DNA of 8,178 bases from an uncultured Chitinophagaceae bacterium (GTDB lineage Bacteria; Bacteroidota; Bacteroidia; Chitinophagales; Chitinophagaceae), in the NCBI GenBank assembly GCA_946885665.1, contig CAMPGT010000177.1, positions 1-8,178 on the forward strand. Reading direction: 5' to 3'. This document shows, piece after piece, positions 1 through 6,178 of the stretch (its first letter is position 1; each line of letters opens with the position of its first letter). The notes beneath the pieces are model-generated. The model saw only the letters and a list, made by a program, of their open reading frames with translations. It was not told where the DNA came from and did not search any database. A program made the translations under genes and the position numbers.

Positions 1-30
1 CGGGGGTGGCCCGAAGGGCCGGGGGTGGAC
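1..30. repeat. GC-rich palindromic/tandem repeat at the window edge
   Basis: CGGGGGTGG occurs at 1-9 and again at 20-28, a 19-base period. Between the copies lies a perfect inverted repeat, GGCCC-GAA-GGGCC (8-20). This composition differs sharply from the flanking helicase coding sequence. It resembles the short 'CCCCCGGCCC...' palindromic repeats common between genes in Bacteroidota genomes (recalled from general knowledge, not searched). Only about one and a half units are visible, so the extent and copy number of any array are unknown. Confidence 0.5.
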
Positions 31-615
31 CTTCAATCCAACAATCCTCGAAATGCCCAACTCCACCTGCACACCCCTTTTCGAACCCAGCAACTCATGC
101 CATTCATCCACCGCAATGATCTTCAAGGAAGCGAAAATTTCAGGGTAATTTTTCTGCGCCAGCAGCAGGTGCAAACTCTCAGGTGTGGTAATAAGCACCT
201 CGGGCATGTTCCTTCTCTGCCGCTGCCGCTCATTAACAGGCGTATCTCCATTTCTGCTGCCTATCTGCCACTGCATTCCCAACCCTCTCACCACTTCTTC
301 CATGGCACGTCCTATATCTTTAGCCAGCGCCCGCAGCGGCGTTATCCATAATAATTGCAGCCCGTTGTTTTTCTTCTTCGCATAGTTATCAACGTTACCA
401 TTGATAAAATCGATCACGGCTCCAAGAAAAACAGAAAATGTTTTGCCGCAGCCGGTGGGTGCATTCACAAGCCCCGAACTTTGGTTGATGATATGTTCCC
501 ACGCTTCTTCCTGGAACGCGAAAGGCTTCATGCTTTGATCAGCAAACCATTTGCTGACGACCTTGTAACCGGGAGTGTCTTTTAGCTTTACTGCCGAAGG
601 CTGATTATTTTCCAT
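1..615 (-). CDS. Ligase-associated DEXH-box (Lhr-like) DNA helicase, N-terminal part, runs off the left edge
   Basis: This open frame of 205 codons starts with ATG at 615 and continues to base 1 without a stop. It encodes the first RecA-like domain of a superfamily 2 helicase: a Q-motif-like PFAFQ (31-35), Walker A APTGCGKT (52-59), motif Ia TPLRALAKD (92-100), TTPESLHLLL (143-152) and a Walker B DEWHEL (170-175). The DEWH box and its place directly after an ATP-dependent ligase identify the ligase-associated Lhr-Core family, ATP-driven 3'-5' DNA translocases/helicases in DNA repair. Family members are roughly 800 residues, so most of the protein is missing. The start overlaps the ligase stop by 11 bp, which suggests translational coupling. 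From about codon 196 (bases 30-1) the reading becomes VHPRPFGPPP, which does not resemble the expected approach to motif III (SAT). This coincides with a GC-rich repeat, so the gene may be interrupted or misassembled there. Family call is secure; integrity is unknown. Confidence 0.9.
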   Translation of the reverse strand, partial: MENNQPSAVKLKDTPGYKVVSKWFADQSMKPFAFQEEAWEHIINQSSGLVNAPTGCGKTFSVFLGAVIDFINGNVDNYAKKKNNGLQLLWITPLRALAKDIGRAMEEVVRGLGMQWQIGSRNGDTPVNERQRQRRNMPEVLITTPESLHLLLAQKNYPEIFASLKIIAVDEWHELLGSKRGVQVELGISRIVGLKVHPRPFGPPP

Positions 616-2263
616 ACACCTCCAGCATCTTTTTCAAATCTTCCAAAGTATTAATTTCAGCAACCGGCTTGTCGGTGCGCCAGCGTGCAATGCGGGGAAA
701 CCTCAATGCTACGCCCGACTTATGACGGTTACTTTTGGCGATGCCCTCGAAAGCAATCTCAAATACCAGCTCTGGTTTAACGGTACGCACGGGCCCAAAT
801 TTTTCGAGTGAATTCTTTTTTACAAAGTTATCAACCTGCGCGAACTCTTTATCGGTTAACCCCGAATAAGCCTTTGTAAAAGGAACGAGCTTGTCGCCAT
901 CCCTGACGGCAAATGTATAGTCCGTGTACAGGTTGCTCCTTCTTCCCGCGCCTTTCTGCGCATAGATCATCACCGCATCAATCGTTAACGGATCTATCTT
1001 CCATTTCCACCAATCGCCTCTTTTGCGGCCCACCTGGTAAGCCGATGATTTCCGCTTCAGCATGATGCCTTCGCTGTTGTGTTCCCTCGATGTGAGACGC
1101 ATTTCGGCAAGTTGCTCCCACGCATGAAAATCAACGATGGGCGATAGCACCAACTCAGGAAGCGACACCTCCGAGACGATAGCAGCCAGCCTGCGCCGCC
1201 TTTCTTCCATCGGCAGCGCTCGTATATCCTGTCCATTCTGCTCAAGCAGGTCGTATGCAAATATTGCAGCGGGTGCTTCATCGAGTTGCTTCTTCGTCAC
1301 GTTCTTCCGGCCTATCCTCGTTTGCAAAACATTAAAGTTGAGTACCTGGCCGCTCTTCACCGGCAGAATCTCTCCATCAATCACCGTTCCGTCGGGCAGC
1401 TTAGCCGCCAGCAACTGGTATTCCGGAAATTTATCGGTGATGAGGTCCTCGCCCCGGCTCCATACAAACAGCAACCCGTTTCTTTTGATGATCTGTCCCC
1501 TGATGCCGTCCCACTTCCATTCTGCCTGCCATTCGGCCGGATCGCCGAGCGATTCCGGTCCGTCTTCAAGCGCATATGCCAAATAAAAGGGATATGGTTT
1601 TGAATGGTCAATGATCGACGACTGTTCATTCAGCAACTCTTCAAATCCTGTTGTTGCGGGATCCCACTTGCCGCTGATGCGATGTGCGATAACGCTTGCG
1701 TCGAGTTTTACTAGTTTCGCCAGTGCATTGACCATCATACTTTGCGACACACCCACCCGGAAGGTGCTCGACAATAATTTGTTGAAAACGAACCTTTCCC
1801 TGCTGTTCAGCTCCTTCCATGATTGTATGATAAAAGATTTTTTGTCTTCTTCGGCAGACTTCTCCAGCTCCAAAAATTTTTCGATATACCACGAAAGCGA
1901 TTTTGATGCCGCATCGCGCAGCGCTTCTTCGTTGTCGGGAATAAGCAGGGCAATCGTCTCCGACAAATCGCCGACGGTGTGATAGCTTTCCGCAAAGAGC
2001 CACAGCGGCAAGCCCACAAGTTCCGAGCACCATTCCTGCAATTTAGCCGGGCTGATCGTGCGTCTCGGCCTGCGGCCGCTGAACAGCGCAATCATCCACA
2101 CCTTATCTTTTCCATTCGCAACGGAAAAATATTGAATAAGCGCATCCAGCTTATCATTCGTTTTCGTATGCGTTCCCAGGTGATATACCAGCTCCGCAAA
2201 CAAGCGCATGCCGCCTGCTTTCTCTTCCTGACCAGCTTTTTGTATTTGCGTTAATTCATTCAT
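605..2263 (-). CDS. ATP-dependent DNA ligase (bacterial ligase-associated cluster type)
   Basis: This 552-residue protein seals DNA nicks using ATP through a covalent lysyl-AMP intermediate. The N-terminal ~225 residues are the alpha-helical DNA-binding domain of LigI-like ligases (for example RERFVFNKLLSSTFRVGVS at 155-173). The nucleotidyltransferase domain has motif I as KWDG with the adenylated Lys at about 250, SRGEDL (269-274), FAYDLL (335-340), motif IV EGIMLKRK (398-405) and motif V WWKWKIDP (418-425). The C-terminal OB-fold ends with a motif VI-like RFPRIARWRTDKP (521-532). All catalytic motifs are intact and the length fits the PP_1105-like family of about 530-560 residues. The ATG at 2263 overlaps the upstream exonuclease by 8 bp (ATGAATGA), and the stop overlaps the helicase start by 11 bp, so the three genes are very likely co-translated. 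It is a repair ligase distinct from the essential NAD-dependent LigA. I give no symbol because naming varies between genera. Confidence 0.95.
   Translation of the reverse strand: MNELTQIQKAGQEEKAGGMRLFAELVYHLGTHTKTNDKLDALIQYFSVANGKDKVWMIALFSGRRPRRTISPAKLQEWCSELVGLPLWLFAESYHTVGDLSETIALLIPDNEEALRDAASKSLSWYIEKFLELEKSAEEDKKSFIIQSWKELNSRERFVFNKLLSSTFRVGVSQSMMVNALAKLVKLDASVIAHRISGKWDPATTGFEELLNEQSSIIDHSKPYPFYLAYALEDGPESLGDPAEWQAEWKWDGIRGQIIKRNGLLFVWSRGEDLITDKFPEYQLLAAKLPDGTVIDGEILPVKSGQVLNFNVLQTRIGRKNVTKKQLDEAPAAIFAYDLLEQNGQDIRALPMEERRRRLAAIVSEVSLPELVLSPIVDFHAWEQLAEMRLTSREHNSEGIMLKRKSSAYQVGRKRGDWWKWKIDPLTIDAVMIYAQKGAGRRSNLYTDYTFAVRDGDKLVPFTKAYSGLTDKEFAQVDNFVKKNSLEKFGPVRTVKPELVFEIAFEGIAKSNRHKSGVALRFPRIARWRTDKPVAEINTLEDLKKMLEVYGK
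616..623 (-). promoter_or_regulatory. Shine-Dalgarno-like GGAGG before the helicase start
   Basis: Reading on the minus strand, GGAGG (623-619) is followed by TGT and then the helicase ATG at 615. The motif lies inside the last codons of the ligase gene (Leu-Glu-Val-Tyr). None of the other starts in the window has such a motif, which is normal for Bacteroidota. The spacing of 3 bases is short for a classical ribosome-binding site. It may only reflect the ligase codons, with re-initiation after the overlapping ligase stop doing the work. Confidence 0.3.
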
Positions 2264-3308
2264 CTGTTGCTACCTGGTCGGCAGTATCGTTTGTAAGTTC
2301 CTGGGTTGCCTCTTCATCTTCATTGCCAAATTCTGTTTTCACTTCGGCGGCCTCAATGCCGGCTTCATTCAGGTACCGGCTGAAGACCGATTGGAAACCA
2401 TGTGTAACATATACTTTTTGGGCACCTGTGGCTTCAACGGCAGCGAGCAAACCGTTCCAGTCGCAGTGGTCGCTGAGCGCGAATCCGGCATCGGCATTTT
2501 TGCGGCGCTGGTTGCCGCGCACCTGCATCCATCCGCTGCAAATGCCGAGGCTGTATGGATTGAATTTTCGCATCCAGGGAGAGGATTCTGCCGAAGGCGG
2601 CGCAATCACCACCGATCCTTTGAAAGTGTCTTTCGGCATTTCGGGCATTACTCTTTTGATTGGTGGCAGCGTGCCTTCGGGTAATATTTTAGCTTCGAGC
2701 AACGCCTGGTGCATGTTGTAAATGGCGCCGTGCGCAAAAATATTACCGGTTACATTTTTCACCGCCTGTAAAACCCTTTGCGCCTTGCCCAGCGAATACG
2801 CGATCAAAACAGATATTTTTCCCGCCGCCTCATTGTCGCGTATCCATTGCTCAATACCGTTAAATATTTGGATCTGCGGTTTCCAGCGGTAGATGGGAAG
2901 CCCGAAGGTGGATTCCGTAATAAATACGTTGCACTTTATGGACTCGAATGAGCCGCTGATGCCGTCATCTTCTACTTTGTAATCGCCGCTTACCACCCAC
3001 ACTTCACCGTTATGCTCCACCTTAACCTGTGACGAGCCGATGATATGGCCGGCCGGGTAAAGCGTTACCGTAACGCCGTTGAAATATAAACGTTCGTTCC
3101 AGCCGACGGTTTGGTAGTTATTATCGCCGAGCCGTAACTGAAGAATGGGCTTTGTAAAATGATGGCACAGGTAATATTTGTTCCCCGGCCGTGCGTGGTC
3201 GCTGTGGCCGTGCGTAATAACGGCTCTGTCCACCGGTTGCCAGGGATCGATGTAGAAATTTCCTGCTGCGCAGTAAAGACCTTTTTCTGTGAAGTCGATA
3301 AGTGGCAT
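2256..3308 (-). CDS. Ligase-associated putative DNA exonuclease, metallo-beta-lactamase fold
   Basis: This 350-residue protein has the metallo-beta-lactamase/beta-CASP architecture of SNM1/CPSF-like nucleases. The zinc-binding HGHSDH motif is at 33-38, followed by a metal-ligand-type His in PAGHIIGS (His88), Asp109 in VSGDY, and C-terminal candidate ligands in SDHCDW (His281) and THGF (His303). This arrangement and the overlap with the ATP-dependent ligase identify the 'ligase-associated exonuclease' family. Nuclease activity is inferred from the fold and context; I know of no direct proof for this protein. I chose ATG at 3308 rather than the in-frame TTG at 3314, because it gives the usual short MPLIDF-like N-terminus. 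The last ~25 residues are an acidic, low-complexity tail (EFGNEDEEATQELTNDTADQ) beyond the catalytic domain. The stop sits inside the ligase start region with an 8-bp overlap. It is the first gene of the repair unit and probably has its own promoter. Confidence 0.9.
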   Translation of the reverse strand: MPLIDFTEKGLYCAAGNFYIDPWQPVDRAVITHGHSDHARPGNKYYLCHHFTKPILQLRLGDNNYQTVGWNERLYFNGVTVTLYPAGHIIGSSQVKVEHNGEVWVVSGDYKVEDDGISGSFESIKCNVFITESTFGLPIYRWKPQIQIFNGIEQWIRDNEAAGKISVLIAYSLGKAQRVLQAVKNVTGNIFAHGAIYNMHQALLEAKILPEGTLPPIKRVMPEMPKDTFKGSVVIAPPSAESSPWMRKFNPYSLGICSGWMQVRGNQRRKNADAGFALSDHCDWNGLLAAVEATGAQKVYVTHGFQSVFSRYLNEAGIEAAEVKTEFGNEDEEATQELTNDTADQVATDE

Positions 3309-3337
3309 GTGCAATAGGCAAACGAAAAGAATAGTTG

Positions 3338-3345
3338 CTAAGGTA
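3338..3345 (-). promoter_or_regulatory. Candidate Bacteroidota -7 promoter element before the repair cluster
   Basis: TACCTTAG on the minus strand matches the Bacteroidota -7 consensus TAnnTTTG with one mismatch. It sits 29 bases upstream of the exonuclease ATG, in the 71-bp gap after the binding-protein gene. I see no TTTG-like -33 element at the expected distance, so support rests on the -7 box and position alone. If real, it would let the exonuclease-ligase-helicase unit be transcribed separately from guaA. Confidence 0.3.
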
Positions 3346-3379
3346 GCATTGCAATTACTATTCCCTTATTCTTCTTCGC

Positions 3380-4555
3380 TTAAAATACAGCCGTAACGGC
3401 GCCATTTATTTTTTTGATGAAATAGATCTTTTTGTTTTCGAAGTAATCGAGCGTGTGGGTTTTGGGATCAAGAACAGGTTGAATGTCGAATTCATTCAAC
3501 ACGGTGAACTGTTTATCGGCTAATGCCGAACCTATGTTCTCGCCGTTGAGGTGAAGCAGGTGTGCAAAATGAAAAACGGTTTCATAACCACGGAAGAACA
3601 TATCAGTGGGCCTGGAATAAAATCTCGCCTTGAAATTATTTTCTATTTTCAGGCCCAGGTTATTTGTTGGCGATATATAGAACGGTGTTGTATAAATCAC
3701 CTGTATGTCCTTGTATTCCGGTTTGGTAAAATCGGTAACGTCCCACCAGGTTGGCATGGCGAACAAGATCGAACGTGCGTCGTTGTACAGTGTTGAGAGA
3801 TCGGCGGCGAGCCGCATACCAAAATTTACGTCGAGGCTGCCCGCGATGCATACGTTTGTCCTGTTGTCCTTCAGGTTTGCTTTAATATCTTCTACAGTGA
3901 AATTATCATCCAGTGTTACAAATTTAATTTTAAGCGGAACAGAAGCCGTGGTTCTCGATATCTCATCAAAATAACCCTTCAGCCGGTCTTCCTGCGTACC
4001 CTTTTTTCTGAAATACACGAGTGGATAAAGGGCATAATTCTTCTGAAGATATTTGTACATCGCACGGAAATGTGTTTCCAGTGTCGAATTCAAAATGATG
4101 TAATTGGGATTATTGGAAACGCCTGCGTCGTTGGGATAGGTGGCATTGATAAACGGAATATTTTTTGTTGCCGCGGTGTTCGCGAGAAGTCGTGCTTCAC
4201 TGCCGCTCACCTGCCCGATCATGAGGTCAATGTTGTCGAATTCAGCTTTGGTGATAACTGCCTGTATTGAGCTTGAATCGGATTTGGTGTCGTAAACAAA
4301 AACGTCGAGCGGAATGCCTTCCTTGTTGAGTGAATCGATCGCCATTTGTGCGCCTTCATAGAATTCAAGACCGGCATTGATGAATTTTGGAAAATCCATA
4401 TTGTACCGGTAACCGGATGTATCATCAAAAGCAGAATCGAGATACAGCGGAGTAAAGATGGCAATCTGGTGCCTCTCGCCGGAAGGAGTCTGCGAAAAAA
4501 CTGGACCCGTCAACAAGAAGGTGAGAACAATTAAACTACACCGCTTTAATTTCAT
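3380..4555 (-). CDS. Secreted type-1 periplasmic-binding-fold protein (ABC substrate-binding-like)
   Basis: The protein has 391 residues. It opens with a signal peptide: positive MKLKR, a hydrophobic stretch to about residue 20, and a likely cleavage after VFS at 21, leaving an N-terminal Gln. There is no lipobox Cys at the cleavage site, so it is probably soluble in the periplasm. The rest has the alternating alpha/beta pattern of the leucine/amino-acid-binding (Peripla_BP_6) fold: IAIFTPLYLDSAFD (31-44), AGLEFYEGAQMAIDSL (61-76), FVYDTKS, then IDLMIGQVSG and PFINATYPND. The segment FPKFINAGLEFYEGAQ is characteristic of a Bacteroidota family usually labelled 'amino acid ABC transporter substrate-binding protein'. 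No permease or ATPase gene lies nearby, so transport is doubtful; a sensing or envelope role is possible and the ligand is unknown. The ATG is 25 bp after the guaA stop, which suggests cotranscription. No LysM domain is present, unlike some relatives. Confidence 0.75.
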   Translation of the reverse strand: MKLKRCSLIVLTFLLTGPVFSQTPSGERHQIAIFTPLYLDSAFDDTSGYRYNMDFPKFINAGLEFYEGAQMAIDSLNKEGIPLDVFVYDTKSDSSSIQAVITKAEFDNIDLMIGQVSGSEARLLANTAATKNIPFINATYPNDAGVSNNPNYIILNSTLETHFRAMYKYLQKNYALYPLVYFRKKGTQEDRLKGYFDEISRTTASVPLKIKFVTLDDNFTVEDIKANLKDNRTNVCIAGSLDVNFGMRLAADLSTLYNDARSILFAMPTWWDVTDFTKPEYKDIQVIYTTPFYISPTNNLGLKIENNFKARFYSRPTDMFFRGYETVFHFAHLLHLNGENIGSALADKQFTVLNEFDIQPVLDPKTHTLDYFENKKIYFIKKINGAVTAVF

Positions 4556-4568
4556 TCATGACATATTT

Positions 4569-4583
4569 TAAACGAGACGTTTA
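4569..4583 (-). other. Small perfect inverted repeat spanning the guaA stop codon
   Basis: TAAACG-TCT-CGTTTA, read on the minus strand, is a perfect inverted repeat with 6-base arms and a 3-base loop. The left arm begins with the guaA TAA stop. In RNA it could form a small, AU-containing hairpin just before the binding-protein gene. It is not followed by a T-tract, so it is not a standard intrinsic terminator. Given its size it could be chance, or a weak attenuator or processing site between the two genes. Confidence 0.3.
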
Positions 4584-6113
4584 CTCCCATTCAATAGTTG
4601 CAGGAGGTTTGGAGCTGATGTCATACACCACTCTGTTAATTCCTTTAACATTATTGATAATATCATTTGAGATAAACGAAAGAAATTCATAAGGAAGATG
4701 TGCCCAGTCTGCCGTCATTCCATCGACAGAAGTAACTGCACGCAGCGCCACTGTAAATTCATAGGTGCGTTCATCGCCCATCACTCCAACACTTTTCACC
4801 GGCAGGAGGATCGCTCCGGCCTGCCATACCTGTGCATACAATTTATGTTCCTTCAATCCCCGGGTGTACCGGTGGTCGGCTTCCTGCAGCAGCGCAACTT
4901 TCTCGGGCGTTATTTCACCTAAGATGCGTATCGCCAGGCCCGGGCCGGGAAAGGGGTGGCGTTGCAGCAGTTCGTCGGGTATGCCGAGTTCGTGCCCCAC
5001 TTTCCTCACCTCGTCTTTAAAAAGAAACCGAAGGGGTTCAACAAGGCCGAGGTGCATAATATCGGGAAGTCCGCCAACATTGTGGTGCGATTTGATGGTG
5101 ACAGAAGGACCATGTACAGAAACGCTTTCGATCACGTCCGGATAAATGGTGCCCTGGCCGAGCAATTCGATACCCTCAACCTTTTTTGCTTCTTCCTGGA
5201 AGATATCGATGAAGAGGCGGCCTATTGTTTTGCGTTTGGCCTCGGGATCGGTTTTGCCTTTCAGCTCACGGTAAAATACTTCTTTGGCATCTACGCCCCG
5301 TACGTTCAACCCGATTTGATTGTAAGTGCCCAGCACCTCGTCAAATTCATCTTTTCTTAAAACGCCGTTATCCACAAAAATGCCGGAGAGCCGGTCGCCG
5401 ATGGCCCTGTGGATCAACGTGGCCGCCACCGTAGAATCAACCCCGCCGCTGAGTGCCATGATCACTTTGCGGTTGCCGATGGTTTTTTGCAGTTGGTTGA
5501 CGGTATCGGTGATGAAGTGAGCCGGTGTCCAATCCTGTTTGCAGCCACAGATGTTCACCAAAAAGTTCTTTAGCACCTTTTTGCCTTCTATCGAGTGATA
5601 CACTTCGGGATGGAACTGCACGCCATACAGCGGATATCCGGCACCGTTAGTTTTGAACGCGGCATAGGGAATGTCTTCGGTGGTGGCGAGCACTTCAAAT
5701 CCCTGCGGCATCTGCAAAATCGAATCGCTGTGGCTCATCCATACCTGCGACAGGTCCATCACATCCTTCAGCAATACGTCGTCCTGTTTTTTGTGCATGA
5801 GCGCGCGGCCGTACTCCCGTTTGTTGCTTTTTTCCACCTGCCCGCCATACTTTTTTGCGGTAAGCTGGGCGCCGTAACAGATGCCGAGAACCGGCAGTTG
5901 CTGTTGCATTGCCTGCACATCCACATCGGGCGCATTGGGTTCGTTGACGGAAAAAGGAGAGCCTGAAAGTATAATGCCTTTGAGCGACCCGTCGAATTCG
6001 ATTTTATGATGGAAGGGGACGATTTCGCAAAACACATTCGCTTCCCGTACGGCCCTGGCTATCAATTGAGTGTACTGGCTGCCGAAGTCGAGAATTAAGA
6101 TCTTTTCCGTCAT
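4581..6113 (-). CDS. guaA: GMP synthase (glutamine-hydrolysing)
   Basis: This 510-residue enzyme converts XMP to GMP using glutamine and ATP, the last step of guanine nucleotide synthesis in the cytosol. The N-terminal class I glutamine amidotransferase domain has the nucleophile Cys79 in LGICYGAQ and the His168/Glu170 pair in GVQFHPE, completing the triad. The ATP-pyrophosphatase domain begins with the P-loop SGGVDST (222-228). The C-terminal dimerisation/XMP-binding domain ends with the conserved IEWE. Length matches typical single-chain GuaA (about 505-525). The oxyanion-region motif is LSGSPFSV, a variant seen in Bacteroidota. The ATG at 6113 gives the expected [16 protein letters not shown] opening. 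It follows pbpC after 65 bp and probably has its own promoter. The binding-protein gene follows after 25 bp. Nothing is abnormal in the sequence. Confidence 0.98.
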   Translation of the reverse strand: MTEKILILDFGSQYTQLIARAVREANVFCEIVPFHHKIEFDGSLKGIILSGSPFSVNEPNAPDVDVQAMQQQLPVLGICYGAQLTAKKYGGQVEKSNKREYGRALMHKKQDDVLLKDVMDLSQVWMSHSDSILQMPQGFEVLATTEDIPYAAFKTNGAGYPLYGVQFHPEVYHSIEGKKVLKNFLVNICGCKQDWTPAHFITDTVNQLQKTIGNRKVIMALSGGVDSTVAATLIHRAIGDRLSGIFVDNGVLRKDEFDEVLGTYNQIGLNVRGVDAKEVFYRELKGKTDPEAKRKTIGRLFIDIFQEEAKKVEGIELLGQGTIYPDVIESVSVHGPSVTIKSHHNVGGLPDIMHLGLVEPLRFLFKDEVRKVGHELGIPDELLQRHPFPGPGLAIRILGEITPEKVALLQEADHRYTRGLKEHKLYAQVWQAGAILLPVKSVGVMGDERTYEFTVALRAVTSVDGMTADWAHLPYEFLSFISNDIINNVKGINRVVYDISSKPPATIEWE

Positions 6114-6120
6114 GGTGGTG

Positions 6121-6128
6121 CGAAGGTA
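6121..6128 (-). promoter_or_regulatory. Candidate Bacteroidota -7 promoter element for guaA
   Basis: TACCTTCG on the minus strand fits the TAnnTTTG -7 consensus with one mismatch. It ends 7 bases before the guaA ATG, preceded by a T/C-rich stretch (6129-6143). Such a position implies a very short or absent 5' leader. No convincing -33 TTTG is present. This is the best promoter candidate in the 65-bp pbpC-guaA gap. Confidence 0.35.
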
Positions 6129-6144
6129 AGAAAAAGGGAAAATG

Positions 6145-6176
6145 GTTCACGGAGAACGTTGGCCGGGAACATGTTC
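6145..6176. other. Cluster of GTTC/GAAC half-sites upstream of guaA
   Basis: GTTC-N5-GAAC (6145-6157) and the perfect 10-base palindrome GAACATGTTC (6167-6176) lie between the pbpC stop and the guaA promoter candidate. On the transcribed strand the first pair is followed by a T-rich tract. They could be an operator or a weak pbpC terminator. The arms are only 4-5 bases long, so chance is a fair alternative. Confidence 0.2.
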
Positions 6177-6178
6177 GC

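Noticed and set aside
25..585. Plus-strand open frames at the left end
   Set aside because: The minus strand here encodes a helicase with Walker A and DEWH motifs in one continuous frame, so the plus frames are not genes.
1137..1603. Plus-strand open frames of 149 and 105 codons opposite the ligase
   Set aside because: They are shadows of the ligase nucleotidyltransferase domain. Ser/Pro/Arg-rich translations with no recognisable motif are typical of antisense frames.
3309..3314. TTG at 3314 as the exonuclease start
   Set aside because: An ATG two codons later (3308) gives the expected N-terminus, and no ribosome-binding signal favours the TTG.
5200..5500. Antisense frames opposite guaA
   Set aside because: GuaA is complete with all catalytic motifs, and the opposite frames are overlapping shadows without motifs.
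6129..6157. Intrinsic terminator for pbpC
   Set aside because: A T-rich tract follows GTTC-N5-GAAC on the transcribed strand, but a 4-bp stem is too weak to call a terminator.
6167..6176. GAACATGTTC as a possible LexA/SOS box
   Set aside because: The Gram-positive-type LexA box needs a 4-base spacer between GAAC and GTTC, and here it is 2. The neighbouring genes are pbpC and guaA rather than SOS genes.
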